Shown: positions 24,328 through 35,921 of the stretch, piece after piece
How positions within the stretch are numbered: position 1 is the stretch's first letter
How the letters are laid out: each line of letters opens with the position of its first letter
Assembly: GCA_033439255.1 (NCBI GenBank)
Contig: CM065891.1
Coordinates: forward strand, 1,488,001-1,552,000
Reading direction: 5' to 3'
DNA: 64,000 nucleotides
Source: Hericium rajendrae
Taxonomy: Eukaryota; Basidiomycota; Agaricomycetes; Russulales; Hericiaceae
Notes under the pieces: generated by a model
The model's database searches: none
The model's input: only the letters and a program-made list of their open reading frames with translations
What the model was told of the DNA's origin: nothing
Position numbers and translations under genes: made by a program

Positions 24328-26320
24328 ATGTCGGGGATGTCGGATATACAACGGACTTTAGGTGCCCTTCTCGCAGGCGGCCTGATTGCTATCGCGTGCG
24401 TGTCCTTTGATCCTATGACTTTGACGCGAACCGGTGTTCTCAACGCTATCGCAGCCTATCGGGCCTTGTTGCCTTGCAGACATTTCTCTATTATCGTCTT
24501 TACCCAAAGGACAGCTGGTCATGTCGCTTCACGGTATATCTCGATTTGCTTGACCTCAAAGCATCAATTGAACTTGCGAAACTCGTAGGTGATATGGGTC
24601 TGGTACGCCTGGACACTTCTGTCTCTAGGAAGTGAACTAAATTTTAGATGCTTCAAGGTTCCTCGACGCAGCTCATACCTGCCTTATTCTGCTGCGTTGT
24701 GGCAATACCTGATCGCCAACTTCATGAACAGAGCTATCGTGCAGCACATATATACGTGCGTCGATTTTTATTTGTCATGTATCTCACATTGAAGTCATTC
24801 AAACTGTATTAGGGCCATCCCAGTAAGCTGCGACTTATTCACACCCGTCGTTCTATGACTGAATGTTTCGATCGCAGGTTACTGTCACCTTGACAGTCAG
24901 TAACAGTGCAATACATTATAAACCATGAAAACACTTATTTAATATTTTGTTTGACACCCAGGCATTAACTACGACTAGCGCGAACTTGTCAGCATGGCTC
25001 TCTATTTGATTCTTGAGCCGGAAAATGATAAATCTCTTTCCAGCTTTTACGCACATAGGGCGTGGAAATGTGAGCCGCTTTCTACACTGTTAGGGCATTG
25101 TCGGATTCATTTTATACCAAAGTGAGTGGAGAAAAATGGATAACCTCTATCCCTATCGTAAGTAATCATTGTTCTCACATCGAATTTATCGATAACAAAA
25201 GAATGAAATCACAGGTCTGCTTGTCATTGGCTCGCTTAGGTACTGTTGTTGCTTTCCTGTCCGTAACGCCAAGTTAACGGAGCTGGTTCCAGCATTTGCG
25301 TTAGGTAGTTTTTTCCTTTCCCGTGAGAATCCATTCTGATGACCGTTGACGTTGATAGTGTCTACAGTCAAAATGTGCGTTTTCGAATGTTTCGTATGTG
25401 AGACCTATGTCTGAGGGCCTATAACCAGGGCCGAAGTAATGGATTTCCGGACATTTGCGCAAAAATACAAGGTGAAAGATAATTTGCATGTGGATGCCTT
25501 CGGCTTTACAGTTCCACTCATTATTTCCCCGACGACGATCCATAGCCATTCTTCACCACCGGCCTCGCTCTTTCTGCAGCCACCGACATTCTCATCGCAT
25601 TCATACTGTGCTACTTCTTACAGGTTCAGAGGGACGGGCTTAGGAGGTATGTGCGAGATCAAGAGCCGTTTCGTGCCTGTGTCCTCACGCCATCTTCATC
25701 AGCACGAAGCAAATGGTCGATACTATTATTGTGATCACGATCAATAATGGAGCTTTGACCTGGTATGTCGTTTTAGTAGACCAGATGCTTTAATTTCGGC
25801 ACCATTTGCTCATCTGCTCCTTCAGTGCAGTGGCAGTGGCGGCCTTGGTCTGCGTGCGTCTTCATCCTTACATCCATTGGACCCGCCATTCTGATGGCTC
25901 ATGTACGTCATATTTAGTGGGTGAGCATGTCGAACAGCCTTGTCTACATGGGGCTTCACTTCTGCATCGGAAAACGTGAGTACTGTATTTCGCCCTCTGC
26001 CTCATTATCTCGACTCTGACCACGCTCACTCAAGTATACGCGAACTCCCTACTGGCAACGTATGTTCCATTCGCTTGTATATCTCCAGTATCCTATCACC
26101 TGACCAAACGGGACTTTGTAGCCTCAACATGCGCAACTGGCTTCGTTATCGCAAGACCTCGGCTCCGTCAGGCTCACATCCTCGCAGTGATCAAGTTGTC
26201 GCGTTCTCGGATGGCTCACACAATAAAATCCACACTCATGCCGCAGTCCGTCGGTATACAAGCGACCCTCAAACGAGCCCGACACCTGCGGCGATTGCAG
26301 CGGCGAGAGTCAGTGTCTAA
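24328..26320 (+). CDS. DUF6534-like multi-pass membrane protein of basidiomycetes
   Basis: Function unknown. The family is expanded in Agaricomycetes and has about seven helices. The gene is split into many tiny exons that join in phase. In order they give: TLGALLAGGLIAIALSG, TFLYYRLYPKDSWSC, VIWVWFLDAAHTCLI, ALWQYLIANFMNRAI, AIPVTVTLTALTTT, FFYAHRAWKLSGEKW, ITSIPIVCLSLARLAFAL, VSTVKMAEVMDFRTFAQ, FFTTGLALSAATDILIAFI, TKQMVDTIIVITINNGALTC, and a final block LYANSLLATLNMRNW. A hydrophilic tail ends at TAA 26320. One frame break near 24683 (TTT reduced to TT, between CLI and SAALW) is the only damage. ATG 24337 is an alternative start three codons in. The C-terminal LLATLNMRN signature and ATDILIA block are what identify the family. 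Confidence 0.82.
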
Positions 26321-26691
26321 TTGAATCAGTCCTTCAACGCGCCCTGAATTTTGTCCTGTTGATGACCTTTCTCTCGTTTTATAGCCATTGGAGATCAGTA
26401 TTGCAAGAGGTCAGGTATAGGTCAGATACGATGGTTGATGACATAGAAGCGACCGGGATCCCATTGGAATAGGACATCGTATGACTATCGGGGCTTGCAT
26501 CGGAAACTTTGTTGACATAACTTCACGATTGTTACTGTAATAAATCATTCACGACGAACTATCAATGTCTGTTATCTTCCTCGATTCTTGTCTTGTAGGT
26601 CCCGCCTCGACACTACCCCGAGATCTCGGTCTGATCGGTCAAGCCGCACTAAATACGCAGCGGAAAATTAATATAACAGCATACTATCTAA
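26321..26691. other. Convergent 3' intergenic region
   Basis: About 370 bp between the stop codons of the DUF6534-like gene (+) and the Ysh1 gene (-). No gene is seen; it should hold both polyadenylation regions. Confidence 0.4.
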
Positions 26692-29600
26692 TCATGTACC
26701 TTGTAACATAGCATCCTCGTCCTCTTCCACATCACTGCTCCCATCTTCTGTCGGTTTGTCTGATGCCTGGGACGCGTTTGGCGGCTGCACCGCTGCTCTG
26801 TTTTCTTTGATGCTCTCGCTCTGCTCTGGTGCAGGTTGGACAGACGCTTCTTCGTTTTGCGGATCTTGAGGGTCCTGCTGCTGTCCCTCAGGCTGCTTTG
26901 AGACTGCTCGTCTTCGACAGACTTGTCCTTTACGGCCGCAAGCTGCTCACTATCCAGGGGTTCGCCCGATACGAATGACTCGCTGAGGGATGATACGGTG
27001 GACACTGCCATGTCAAGCACAGTCTGCACGCGCCTCCGGAGCCCCTCACTCTCGCTCTCGACAGTCTGCAACAAATGTGAATATGACCATAATGCAAATG
27101 CGATCAGTTGTGGCTCACCATAGATAAGAGGTTAATCCTCGCATCCGCGTCGTCCAACTGGATCAGGAACGAGGGCTCGCCTGCCCCGCTCTCGCCCTGC
27201 TCCTCTTCCTCCTCCGGCATATGATATTCGACCTCGCCAAAGTGCGCCTCGAGAAACATGCCCAGCCGCTGGATGCGCGCCATCGGATTAACTTTTGTCT
27301 CGTGATTCGAATGCGGGTGGTCTGTATGATGACACGCGTGCGAACCCGCCGTTACTGCGTCCGACCACGACGTCAGATTGTGGATGAAAACAGAAGGCGA
27401 GGACCTACGTTTCACGGATGCCGGGCTCTTGTCGATGTCGCTGATGAGCGCGAGAGTCGAGTCCGCAATCATGTCGTTCGCGGCGCTCGAGTCCCACTCC
27501 AGCACCAACTCATGCTCGCTCATGTGCTTCACATCCACGGCGCCCATCACCTGCAACAACTTGTCAGCATTTACCATGCAAACGCAGAGCACGGCAAGAC
27601 CCACCCGCATAGTCGAAATTCCGTCTTTGTCCACGCCTTCCTCGACACTCCCGTACATGCCCTCCAGATGCCACCGCACGAGATCCCAGCCTACACCGAG
27701 CGCGATCTTCTGCCGCTGCGTAACGATACACGTTGACAAGCCCGCGAAATCACGCAAGTCCCGCGGGTCCAGAAGGGTGTAGGAGTAGTCCTTGGCGACC
27801 AGCAACCCGGAAAGCACGTCGTTGGGTTTCGGAGGCTTGGCTGCCAGACTACCGATAGCCTACGGGTCATTGTTAGTATAGCGTATGACGAGGACAAGGG
27901 CACTGGGCACCTTCGCTACGCGTTCGCCTCTGAATGTCAGGTGGAGAGTCTCCAGGTTCCGGGGCATGTGGATCTTCACATCCTCCTCCTTGTTCTTGAA
28001 TTTAGCTTGCAGTGCCGCACGGAGACGACCCATCGCAGTCTGTTCGCCATGCACAAGAACCTATGAAGAGAGCGCTCAGCGAGAATACTTGGAATGAAAC
28101 ACAGACAACGAACGATCTGTGGAGCCTTGACCAGCTCGATGAATTCTGCGTTTTGCGTATAATCCACATGCGCGCTGAAGGAGATGTAGTCCACAGAGAT
28201 CTTTCGCGGAATAGAGACTCCCTTGTTCGTGATGATTTCGTCGGGCTCGTTCATGATTTCCTAAGAACAAAAGGTACCCATGAGCTCACGGTCGCTTACA
28301 CATCGGAGAAAACCAGAAGACGCTTGCTGCTCAAACTGTCGGACGCGGGACGTGGTGGAAAACGGATACATTCATCTTCTATATACATGCCGCTAGACAT
28401 ACTGGGCCACCTCCGGCATGCCAGATCAAGTTTACTCACCCGCGCCATAGTGCCTTCGATTGAGTAACCCGTGACGATGAGGCCGTTTCTCGGGTCTGGC
28501 GCCCAGAGTTCGAGGAGCTCCCGGCTGGGTCCAGTTTGCATGAAACCTGGACTTGCAAGGACAACACAAGGAGGACCTTCAGCGATTTTGCGCTCCCAGC
28601 CTCTACTTGAAGGAACATTTGAAATATGCCTAGAGGGCATTAGCCACAGCTGATAGAACGGTGCCTAATGTACTCACTTGAAAATGAACGGATTGTCACG
28701 CCGGGCGAACCTTGAGCGGATATTGGCATTCATCGTGTGGATATAGGTTTGATACACAGCCATACATTTCCTCGCGAGGCTGGATGCATAGTAGATCGGG
28801 ACGTTGTGGAGGTCGGGATGTTTTTTCCAGTATTCGTCGAGAATCAACAAGAGTTCCTGGGCGCGACCCAAAGCAAAAGCCGGCAGAAGGACATGGCCAC
28901 CTCGTCGAAGGATAGAGTGCACCAGGTTGGTAAAGCGAAGTTCCTTCTCTTCTCGTGGTTCGTGACTCTGGACGCCGTAGGTACTTTCAACAATCAAGAC
29001 ATCAGGTCGAACAGGCGGAATTTCGGCTTTGACCAAGTGCCGGTCTTCCTCGCGGGAGTAGTCCCCAGTGTACAATACCTTCAGGCCGGCGATGTCGATT
29101 AGGTACATGCAGGCTCCAAGAACGTGACCAGCATGGTATGGCGTAAAAGACACGCCAGGACAAGGAGTGATGAGCTGATGGGCAGAGATGGGGATGACAG
29201 ATGCAAGGGACATGGATAGATCCATCGGCGAGACCAAAGAGTCCGTCCCTGAGTTACTGAGGTGAAAAAAGGCATTATTGAAGGCAACTATGGATCCGTC
29301 AGGAGAAAGTACCTCATGCGCACAAAATCCTGCATCATGTATCTATGTACAGCTTTCGTCGGATGCGTCATGTACACCTTTCCCTTGCCATCCCGAAAAT
29401 TCGTCTGAACATTCTTTCAGTGTTTCTGCCCTTGACTAGATTTTAACGAACGACGCACCTTCTCCGTGATATAAGACAATGCTGCAGCATGATCGAGATG
29501 GAAGCTTTACATAGTCGCCCTTTTAGCGGACGGGTCGCAGAAACAATTATAAGAGACATACTGCGTTATGAGAATCGCATCAACCGTACTCCAGTCCAAC

Positions 29601-29758
29601 TCATCCACGAATGGTAAGGAGGCCATCCCCGAGTGCGCCGGATGCACTCCCGTATCAAGGACGATGGTTTTTTCTCTATATTGAAGGACACAACATGAGC
29701 GACCGACTTCTTGACCGGCCCCGAGGAGGGTAATGCTCAGAGTTGGTACATCAGCCAT
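26692..29758 (-). CDS. YSH1: CPSF73/Ysh1 pre-mRNA 3'-end endonuclease
   Basis: Metallo-beta-lactamase/beta-CASP nuclease that cuts pre-mRNA before polyadenylation, in the nucleus. It starts [19 protein letters not shown]. The zinc motif [13 protein letters not shown] is formed across an intron (about 29513-29573). Then come [30 protein letters not shown], the beta-CASP motifs [22 protein letters not shown] and [11 protein letters not shown], then [12 protein letters not shown] and [13 protein letters not shown]. The C-terminal CPSF73-100_C region follows ([11 protein letters not shown] to FLEAHFGEV). Near 26895 one C appears to be missing from a CCC run on the minus strand. Correcting it replaces a basic tail by an acidic one ([14 protein letters not shown]) with stop at 26692; uncorrected, the stop is at 26688. 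Divergent from the small basic-protein gene at 30007. Confidence 0.95.
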
Positions 29759-30006
29759 GACTGGGAGGTGGAACGCAAAGATCCCTTTTCGACAGTTTCT
29801 GAGGTTTAATGACGTTCAATCAGTCTTCTGCATTCGCAAAGAATGGGTCGACGAGCAAGTAAAACTGAAGATTCAGAAGAAGAGGAGGGGGAAGCTCAGA
29901 GCGTCGTCAGCTCCTGCTCTGCGCGTCGGATGACGTAAGAATTTCAGAATTTCCACGCCCATTTTCTGAGATCTACCTCTCAAGCTTGCCAGAATCTCTC
30001 TTCATC
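29759..30006. promoter_or_regulatory. Short bidirectional promoter region
   Basis: 248 bp separate the start codons of Ysh1 (-) and the small basic-protein gene (+), so both promoters must lie here or overlap the genes. No TATA box is obvious. Confidence 0.4.
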
Positions 30007-30320
30007 ATGCCTGCAAAGGTAAAGAAGGCCAAGTCGTCGAATCCGACAAAGCAGGCCCGCGTCAAGCAGGCTGCAAAGAAGTCCACAAGGGCCCGCAAAG
30101 CCATGTCGCGCTCCCAGGCTGCCGAAGCCAGAGTTGCTCTGGACGCGGAGTTCCGAGGCATACATCCGTCGGTGCGTACTATCTTCGATCCCGGTCAAGA
30201 CGAGGCTCGACAGTACTTCACCATTAGATAAAGGCTGCCAGTGTCGTACAGACAACAGTCTCTCCACAGACTGCCGAAATGTCTGTTCATGACTTGACCC
30301 AAATCATGGATGGTCTGTAA
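30007..30320 (+). CDS. Small Lys/Arg-rich protein, unknown
   Basis: Two exons, 30007-30171 and 30234-30320, separated by a 62-bp GT-AG intron, give 83 residues. The first half is highly basic (KVKKAKSSNPTKQARVKQAA, then KKSTRARKAMSRSQAAEAR), like a nuclear or nucleolar protein. The end is AEMSVHDLTQIMDGL, a short amphipathic helix. I do not recognise the family; a ribosome-biogenesis or chromatin-associated role would suit the composition but is inference. An in-frame ATG at 29986 could add seven residues. The clean splice and divergent pairing with Ysh1 argue that the gene is real. Confidence 0.65.
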
Positions 30321-30651
30321 ACCTGCGCAAATGGCAAACCAGCCCAGCCATCACGAGTGGCCTCTGATGGAGTGAGTTGATCGTTGCCCTCTACGTATGT
30401 GGTCACTAACTTATTTACTGCCAATGTACATAGTTTACTTGCTCGTGCGCATTGACACGGTTACCTGTCAAAAGATGCCCAGTCCGTACCCTGGATCATG
30501 CAACATGCCCGATGAAATGTTGTTAAATGGCACGTGAAGAGACAACGAAGAATTCTTGCATTCATGCAAGCCATAAGTCCGCACTCAACGCCATAGATCT
30601 ACGCATACGGGAATAGAAGGAAGCAGAGCGAAGTGTACCCGTACTTTACAA
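30321..30651. other. Intergenic, no gene seen
   Basis: Sequence between the small basic-protein gene and the left end of the inverted-repeat element. Nothing recognisable. Confidence 0.35.
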
Positions 30652-30665
30652 CATCAGCAAAACAG
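30652..30665 (+). repeat. Left terminal inverted repeat
   Basis: CATCAGCAAAACAG, exactly complementary to 32073-32086. Confidence 0.6.
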
Positions 30666-32072
30666 GCCGGTTCTTGACGCATCTTGCAAGAGCGTCAAGA
30701 GCCCAAGCGTCGCCTAGGACCCCGGGGTCTGGCAAGATGCGTTCAAGCTGAGACGAGAGATTTCAAGCTCTGTTCAAGAGCTTGCAAGACGCGTCAAGAC
30801 ACTCTTCCAAATCGGGAAGACCGTTGAACGAGGCATCATGCAGACAATATAGGGCTGGGAGGTTGTCAAAAGCTCATAATAATGTATTCTTGTCATGTAG
30901 AATAGACTACAGTAGTACATGATAACGCTTCTACACAAAGATCTCTATATCTAGGTGGTCCAATCTTCGTGGATGCGTACGTTGTGCAGGTGTGCTGCGG
31001 GTCGCGGGCAGACAGGCGCACGCACATGTTCCGGCAAGATGCGCAGGAGCGGAGCGGGTGGGCGGGTGTGGATGCTTCGGGCATACGCGCAGCAAGCTCT
31101 GGGATGATGCGCAGGAATGGGTGGGCGGAGAAAAAAGCGACAGACGGCGGGCAGGCAACGGGCCGACGAGCAAGCGTGATGCGGGCAGACGCGGGCGTGG
31201 GTGCATACTACAGGCGGGCGCGAGAGGGCGCAATATGATGAAGGCGCGCGGGTGGACGCACAGGAGCGGAAGTGGGCGGGCACGAATGGAACAGGCGGAC
31301 GTACAGGTGTGCTATGAGATATATGTTGCAGCAGGTTGCACAGCCGCATGTGGCCGCATGCATGCGGCTGACGCGCATACAGCATGGGTGCATGCTGCTG
31401 GTGGGTTGGTGCGAGTAGGTACTGCAGGCGGGCGCGCTGGCAGCGCGGAAGTGCACGATGTGGAGAGGACGCGCGGGAGGGAGAGGGCACGGATGATGAT
31501 GCAGGTCGGCGAGCACTGGGGTGGTGACAGCAGGCCCGATCTGCGCCCTCCTGCGCATACTCCTGTCGCCACCCCACTCGCACTGCTCACGGGCCGCGCG
31601 CCAGCTCGCCGTCGTCAGCGTATTCACAGAACTTATGAATATGCATAACTCACCTCGGCTGCCTGCCACGTCAACCTCCATAGACCTCCGGATTGCCGTG
31701 TCCACAGCCTAGCCCAGTGGGGTGTCAAGTACAGAGATGATATTCAATGCTATAACATCGCGTGGTATGTGAATAGGGCAGGACGAAAGGGAAGGAGGGA
31801 GGTGGAGTACTTCGTAGGAGGTGAGAGAAACGAAAAATGTGCGAAGTCGCACATCACTGTCAGCACGCCGAATCGTTCTCTCACGGTGTTGTCGTGTGCG
31901 GTGACATTTTGAGGACTCTTGTCAAGAGCATTTCAAGAACTGGTTTCAAAATCGGAGGACGTCGTACCGAATTAGGAAGGACTCCAACTTGCAGCAGGTT
32001 TTCAAGAGGCTTCAAGAGACTTCAAGCGCTTGAGGTCGCTTGAAGTCTCTTGACGCTCTTGGGCGCTAAAGA

Positions 32073-32086
32073 CTGTTTTGCTGATG
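32073..32086 (-). repeat. Right terminal inverted repeat
   Basis: CTGTTTTGCTGATG, the reverse complement of 30652-30665. Confidence 0.6.
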
Positions 32087-32187
32087 AACAGTAATCTACT
32101 CAACAGAAAAGCAAATGTATAAAAACGTCAAAGCATCGAGCCATACATACACATAGTCGTATCCGTCGTGTTCCTCGTTAGCTACAT

Positions 32188-35100
32188 TCAGTTCATATCC
32201 TCCCAGTTGGGCCGCGGCGCGCCAATCGACAGCTTGCCCATCAGTTTCCGCTGCCTCAGGTTCTTCACCTCCGTGTTGATAAGGTCCCGCAGCCGCTCCA
32301 GGTCCAAGCTGCGCTCTGCGCGCGAGCCCATGAGCAGGTTGCGCCAGATACCGGCCGCCGCGACCGAGTTGTCGATGCCCAGCTGCATCGGCCGGTGCAG
32401 GCGCACCATCTTCTGCATGAGGTGGTCCGGGCTGGGATAGATGGCGTTCGGCCAGGCGATGCGGATCGCAAACCACCATCCAAGAGGCTGAGACCAGACG
32501 GGGTTAGCGATGTCATCGTAAGGCGGCCGGAGCACAGATTCGGATGCACTCACGCGGCCATCAGGAAGACACCGCTCCGGGTATGAGTCGTAGGTGGTAA
32601 GGGTGCCGTCAGGGAGGGAGAACCTGCAGAAAGGGAAAAACAATGAGACAGACGTCCTTCTGCAGTGAATATTGAATCGAAACTCACCGATGCACGACCC
32701 AGTGGTTCGCGTCCGAGCGATGCTTCGCAAGGACGATCAGAAGTCGAGGCATGCCTTCCAGACCAAAGGGGTGCCAGAGCTCGCGCAGCATTCCAGAAGC
32801 GTCGCCATGTCGCCCGTTGAACACCGCATTGCTGATAGCATCCGCCATATTCGGGGGCACAAAGAGACGATCCACGCGCGCTGGCGGGCTGTCTGTCATC
32901 TTGCTCCGCACGTAGCGTTTGTATGTCTGCGTCGACCAGATGCTCAGTGCAACCTCGTCCACCTGGTTCCCGCGCGTCGTACTGTTCAGCGAATTATCAA
33001 GCTCCGTGAGTGGCCACACGATGGCCCAGTTCAGCAGGCGCTGGTGGATGCGCTGCCAAGGCGGCTGCACGGGTGTTTCGCTGTTGTAGTCGCTGTTCTG
33101 CTGCCAAACTTGGCCTGCAGGTTGAAGCGCGACATCCCCGCGCCCGTCCGGCAAAGGCGGGAGAGGTGGCGACGTGGCACGGCGATCGCCATATCCACCG
33201 GGCTGGGAATCCGGAATTTCAGGCATGCCCGACTCCGTTATGGCAGCCTGGGCATCCGGGTCGTCCTCGAATTCGCGGTCGTCGCGTGTAAGCTCCCAAG
33301 TCTTGTGCGACACGCCAGACTGGCTGCCGCCGCCGCCGCCTCTGACACGGAGCTTGTACAGCTCTTCCTCCAGATACTGCTGGCCGGGAGACTCCATGCG
33401 ATCATCGGTATACTCGCTCATCAAGTGCGTGTGGCCTTTCTCCGTTGGTGGCCTACCGTAGCCGTGGCGCGCCGTCTGCGTCTCGTCGTCATCTTCATAC
33501 TCGTCCTCCTCGCGCATACCGTGGGTAGATCCATCATGGTGATGCATCGAGCCAGGAAGCGTATGCCCGTGTGTCGACTCGACGATGCGCAAGTCCGAGT
33601 CGGGCGGCAGGTAGACCGACTCGTCGTTGATCGTACCCGTGGGCTGAGTCTGGATGTTGACGGTCTGTGTCATCGGTGTCTCTGTGTACCGATCGATCTC
33701 CGACTGCGAGTACTGCTGGTCCCTGTATTTCCTGTCGTCAACAGACGAGCCCGTCTGCGAGGTCTTGAGGCTGTCGATCTTCGGCCCAAGTCGCTCGATG
33801 CGCTGCTGCATCAGGATGATATTCTGCATGAGCTCTTTGGCCCATTCCGGCGGTTCCTATTGCGCAGCCCAGATAAGCTCTGCATGTCCTACAAGCAAAA
33901 ATTGAAGAAGACATACGTCAGGAAGAGATGGCTGGTAGTTCGGCTGCAGATGCACGCTAGGGTCGTGATCGTGGAAAGACTGGCGGTACTGCTTAATGGT
34001 CTGTATTACGTAATGTCAGCTCGAAGAACAAAGAACCCCCATCCCAGCTACGCACCTCGTTATCGGACTTCAGTCCTAGTTTCTTCACCCTCGTCTTGAC
34101 CGCCTTCCGCAGCGCCTTCTTCACAATCTCATGCTGCATCGGGTCGTCCAGCTGATGCAGCAGCACGCATAGATCCATGTCGTGGAAGTGCGAGAACTGC
34201 TCGGGCTCCAAGACGGACGTCGCAGCGTAAGACGTGCGCGGCGTCTGGTGGTCGTGGGCGTGGCCTCGGCTCAAAAGGTCGCGGACCATCTCTGCCTCGT
34301 CCTCGTCGAGCTCGGATGAGGGCGACTGAGGACGAGAGGGGGTGGGCGTTGCAGCTATATCACGGGCGGATCTCTTCACCGTCGACCCATTCGTGCGAGC
34401 ACGGTTATCGGATATGGCCGAGCGACCACCCTGTGACTGGGCAGCATGCAAGAGGTCCTGTTCGGTAGGTGCGTGGCGATAAGGGGAGAAGGGCCTCTGG
34501 TTCTGCGCGTCGCGCCTGGAAGACATGGCAGACGCCCCATTCTGGGATCGCACTGTCCCAAAACCAATAAGGCTACGCACTCTCCAAGAAAATAGGCTCA
34601 CATACCATCGCCATTCTGATGAGATCTGACTCTCGATCCTCCCTCCATCTCCGAACCCTCGACGGACTGCACAGGCTTCAAAGACGGCTCCTTCGCCGAC
34701 TTCGGTGCGCGGTTCGGTTTCACTTGTGATGGCGAATCCGACGGCGACAAGGATGGTGCACGCGAATGACTCTTGTGATACGACATCGACTTGACCTGCG
34801 AAGAACTGCCAAGATTGCTCGCGGACTGGCTCGCAGGGAGAGGTGGGTAGACAGTCGAGGGTTTCTCGCTTGCACGTGTCTTCTGCGTTGCATGGGAGTT
34901 CGCCGAAGGCGCGTGGGAGACATGTGATCGTGGAGTCGATCGCACTTCTTCCCCACCTCTCGGACCTCGAGCAGTGGGCGCTTGGCTTTGCGTACCGATT
35001 TGACTGGGCATTTTCGCTGCCTTATGCTCAGGTAAGGACGGAAATCAACGGTGACGGGCAAGTAAATGATTTACTGTACGGAAATCGTCTGCCGCTGTCC

Positions 35101-35921
35101 CAGCTGGCTCGTCGTCGCGTTCCGTGCCTAGCGAACGGGAAAGCGTGGAGCGCGGCTTCTGCGTTTGCGATGCGCGGGAGCCTGCGCGGGAACTTCGATT
35201 TTTCGTGGATGGAGATGCGGTAGAGTTCGGGAGGGGTATGCCCGCTGCTTTGCCGGCTGAATCCTATATAGCATACCGTAGAGGGCATCAGCACAAGGGC
35301 ACACGACCATGTCTCATCACGGACCTCTCCAAGAGAGCTTTCAGGCGGGAGAGGCCCAAAGTTCCCGAACGAAGAGCCGTACGACACATAGTGAGGACCC
35401 GGCGCATCCTGGGGCCCGGGCTCGTGCTTTATGGCGCATAAGGCGACAGCGCGACACAGGAAGCGGAAGACTCACCACGCCATTACGCTGGACCATGGAT
35501 CCAAGCGTCGACCGCTCGCCTTCCTGTACGTTCGATGAGATGTCTTCGCCATACTGATCCTCGTCCTCTGCATAACGTTGCGGACCGCGCTGGGAGGAGC
35601 CCCGGCTGAGTTGGCTTCGGGCGAGGTAGGAAGACTTGGAGCGGGGGGACTTGGCGAGTTCAGAGAGCCTGCCCAAGTCGGAAGCGGTTGCACCTTCCTG
35701 CTGCATGCGCTCGAGGTACATCAAGACTGTATGCAAGTGTCAACCGGGATGGCTGGGAATGATCGTGCTGGAGTACATACCCTTCTCCGAAGGTGCTTAA
35801 TTGCAGCAAACGGATCATAAGTGACGAGAACGCGCTATGACATTACGGCCTGCCACTCACCTGGGGTGCTTGTACGCATAAGCAGCGTTCCGAGAATTTC
35901 GTCAGGGTGCCGTTCAGACAT
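32188..35921 (-). CDS. Low-complexity protein with a possible Ulp1-like C-terminal domain
   Basis: Family not recognised. From MSERHPDEILGTLLM the protein runs through long Ser/Pro/Gln-rich segments. Then comes a folded-looking block (FSHFHDMDLCVLLHQLDDPM, KKALRKAVKTRVKKLGLKSD), a probable coiled coil (WAKELMQNIILMQQRIERLG) and a second acidic linker. The C-terminal domain of about 200 residues contains VDRLFVPPNMADAI, HWVVHRFSLPDG, LTTYDSYPE and MQLGIDNSVAAAGIWRN, ending NWEDMN. The HW...YDS spacing resembles the His and Asp of C48 (Ulp1/SENP) cysteine proteases, and Q...IDNS...AGIW sits where Q...DCG is expected, without the Cys. So this may be an inactive relative, or the resemblance may be chance. 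Exons after the first (35921 to about 35860) are hard to phase at 35720-35860. The start is tentative. Confidence 0.6.

Larger units (their letters stand above)
30652..32086. mobile_element. Candidate non-autonomous terminal-inverted-repeat element (about 1.43 kb)
   Basis: The two ends carry an exact 14-bp inverted repeat (CATCAGCAAAACAG at 30652, its complement at 32073-32086). Inside both ends are many copies of TCAAG/CTTGA words, including the shared inward string AAGAGCGTCAAGAG near 30690 and, inverted, near 32050. Such subterminal repeats are typical of cut-and-paste transposon ends. The interior, about 31000-31640, is GC-rich with GGGCGGG-like words and encodes no recognisable transposase, so the element would depend on a transposase elsewhere. 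No clear target-site duplication is visible. It lies about 100 bp past the stop codon of the minus-strand gene at 32188. Confidence 0.5.

Noticed and set aside
24840-25560. Initial impression that the DUF6534-like gene is degenerate in the middle
   Set aside because: A chain of very small exons in consistent phase restores all expected family blocks.
32684-34099. 475-codon plus-strand open frame
   Set aside because: It is the antisense shadow of the minus-strand Ulp1-like gene, whose minus frame has the conserved blocks and splice sites.
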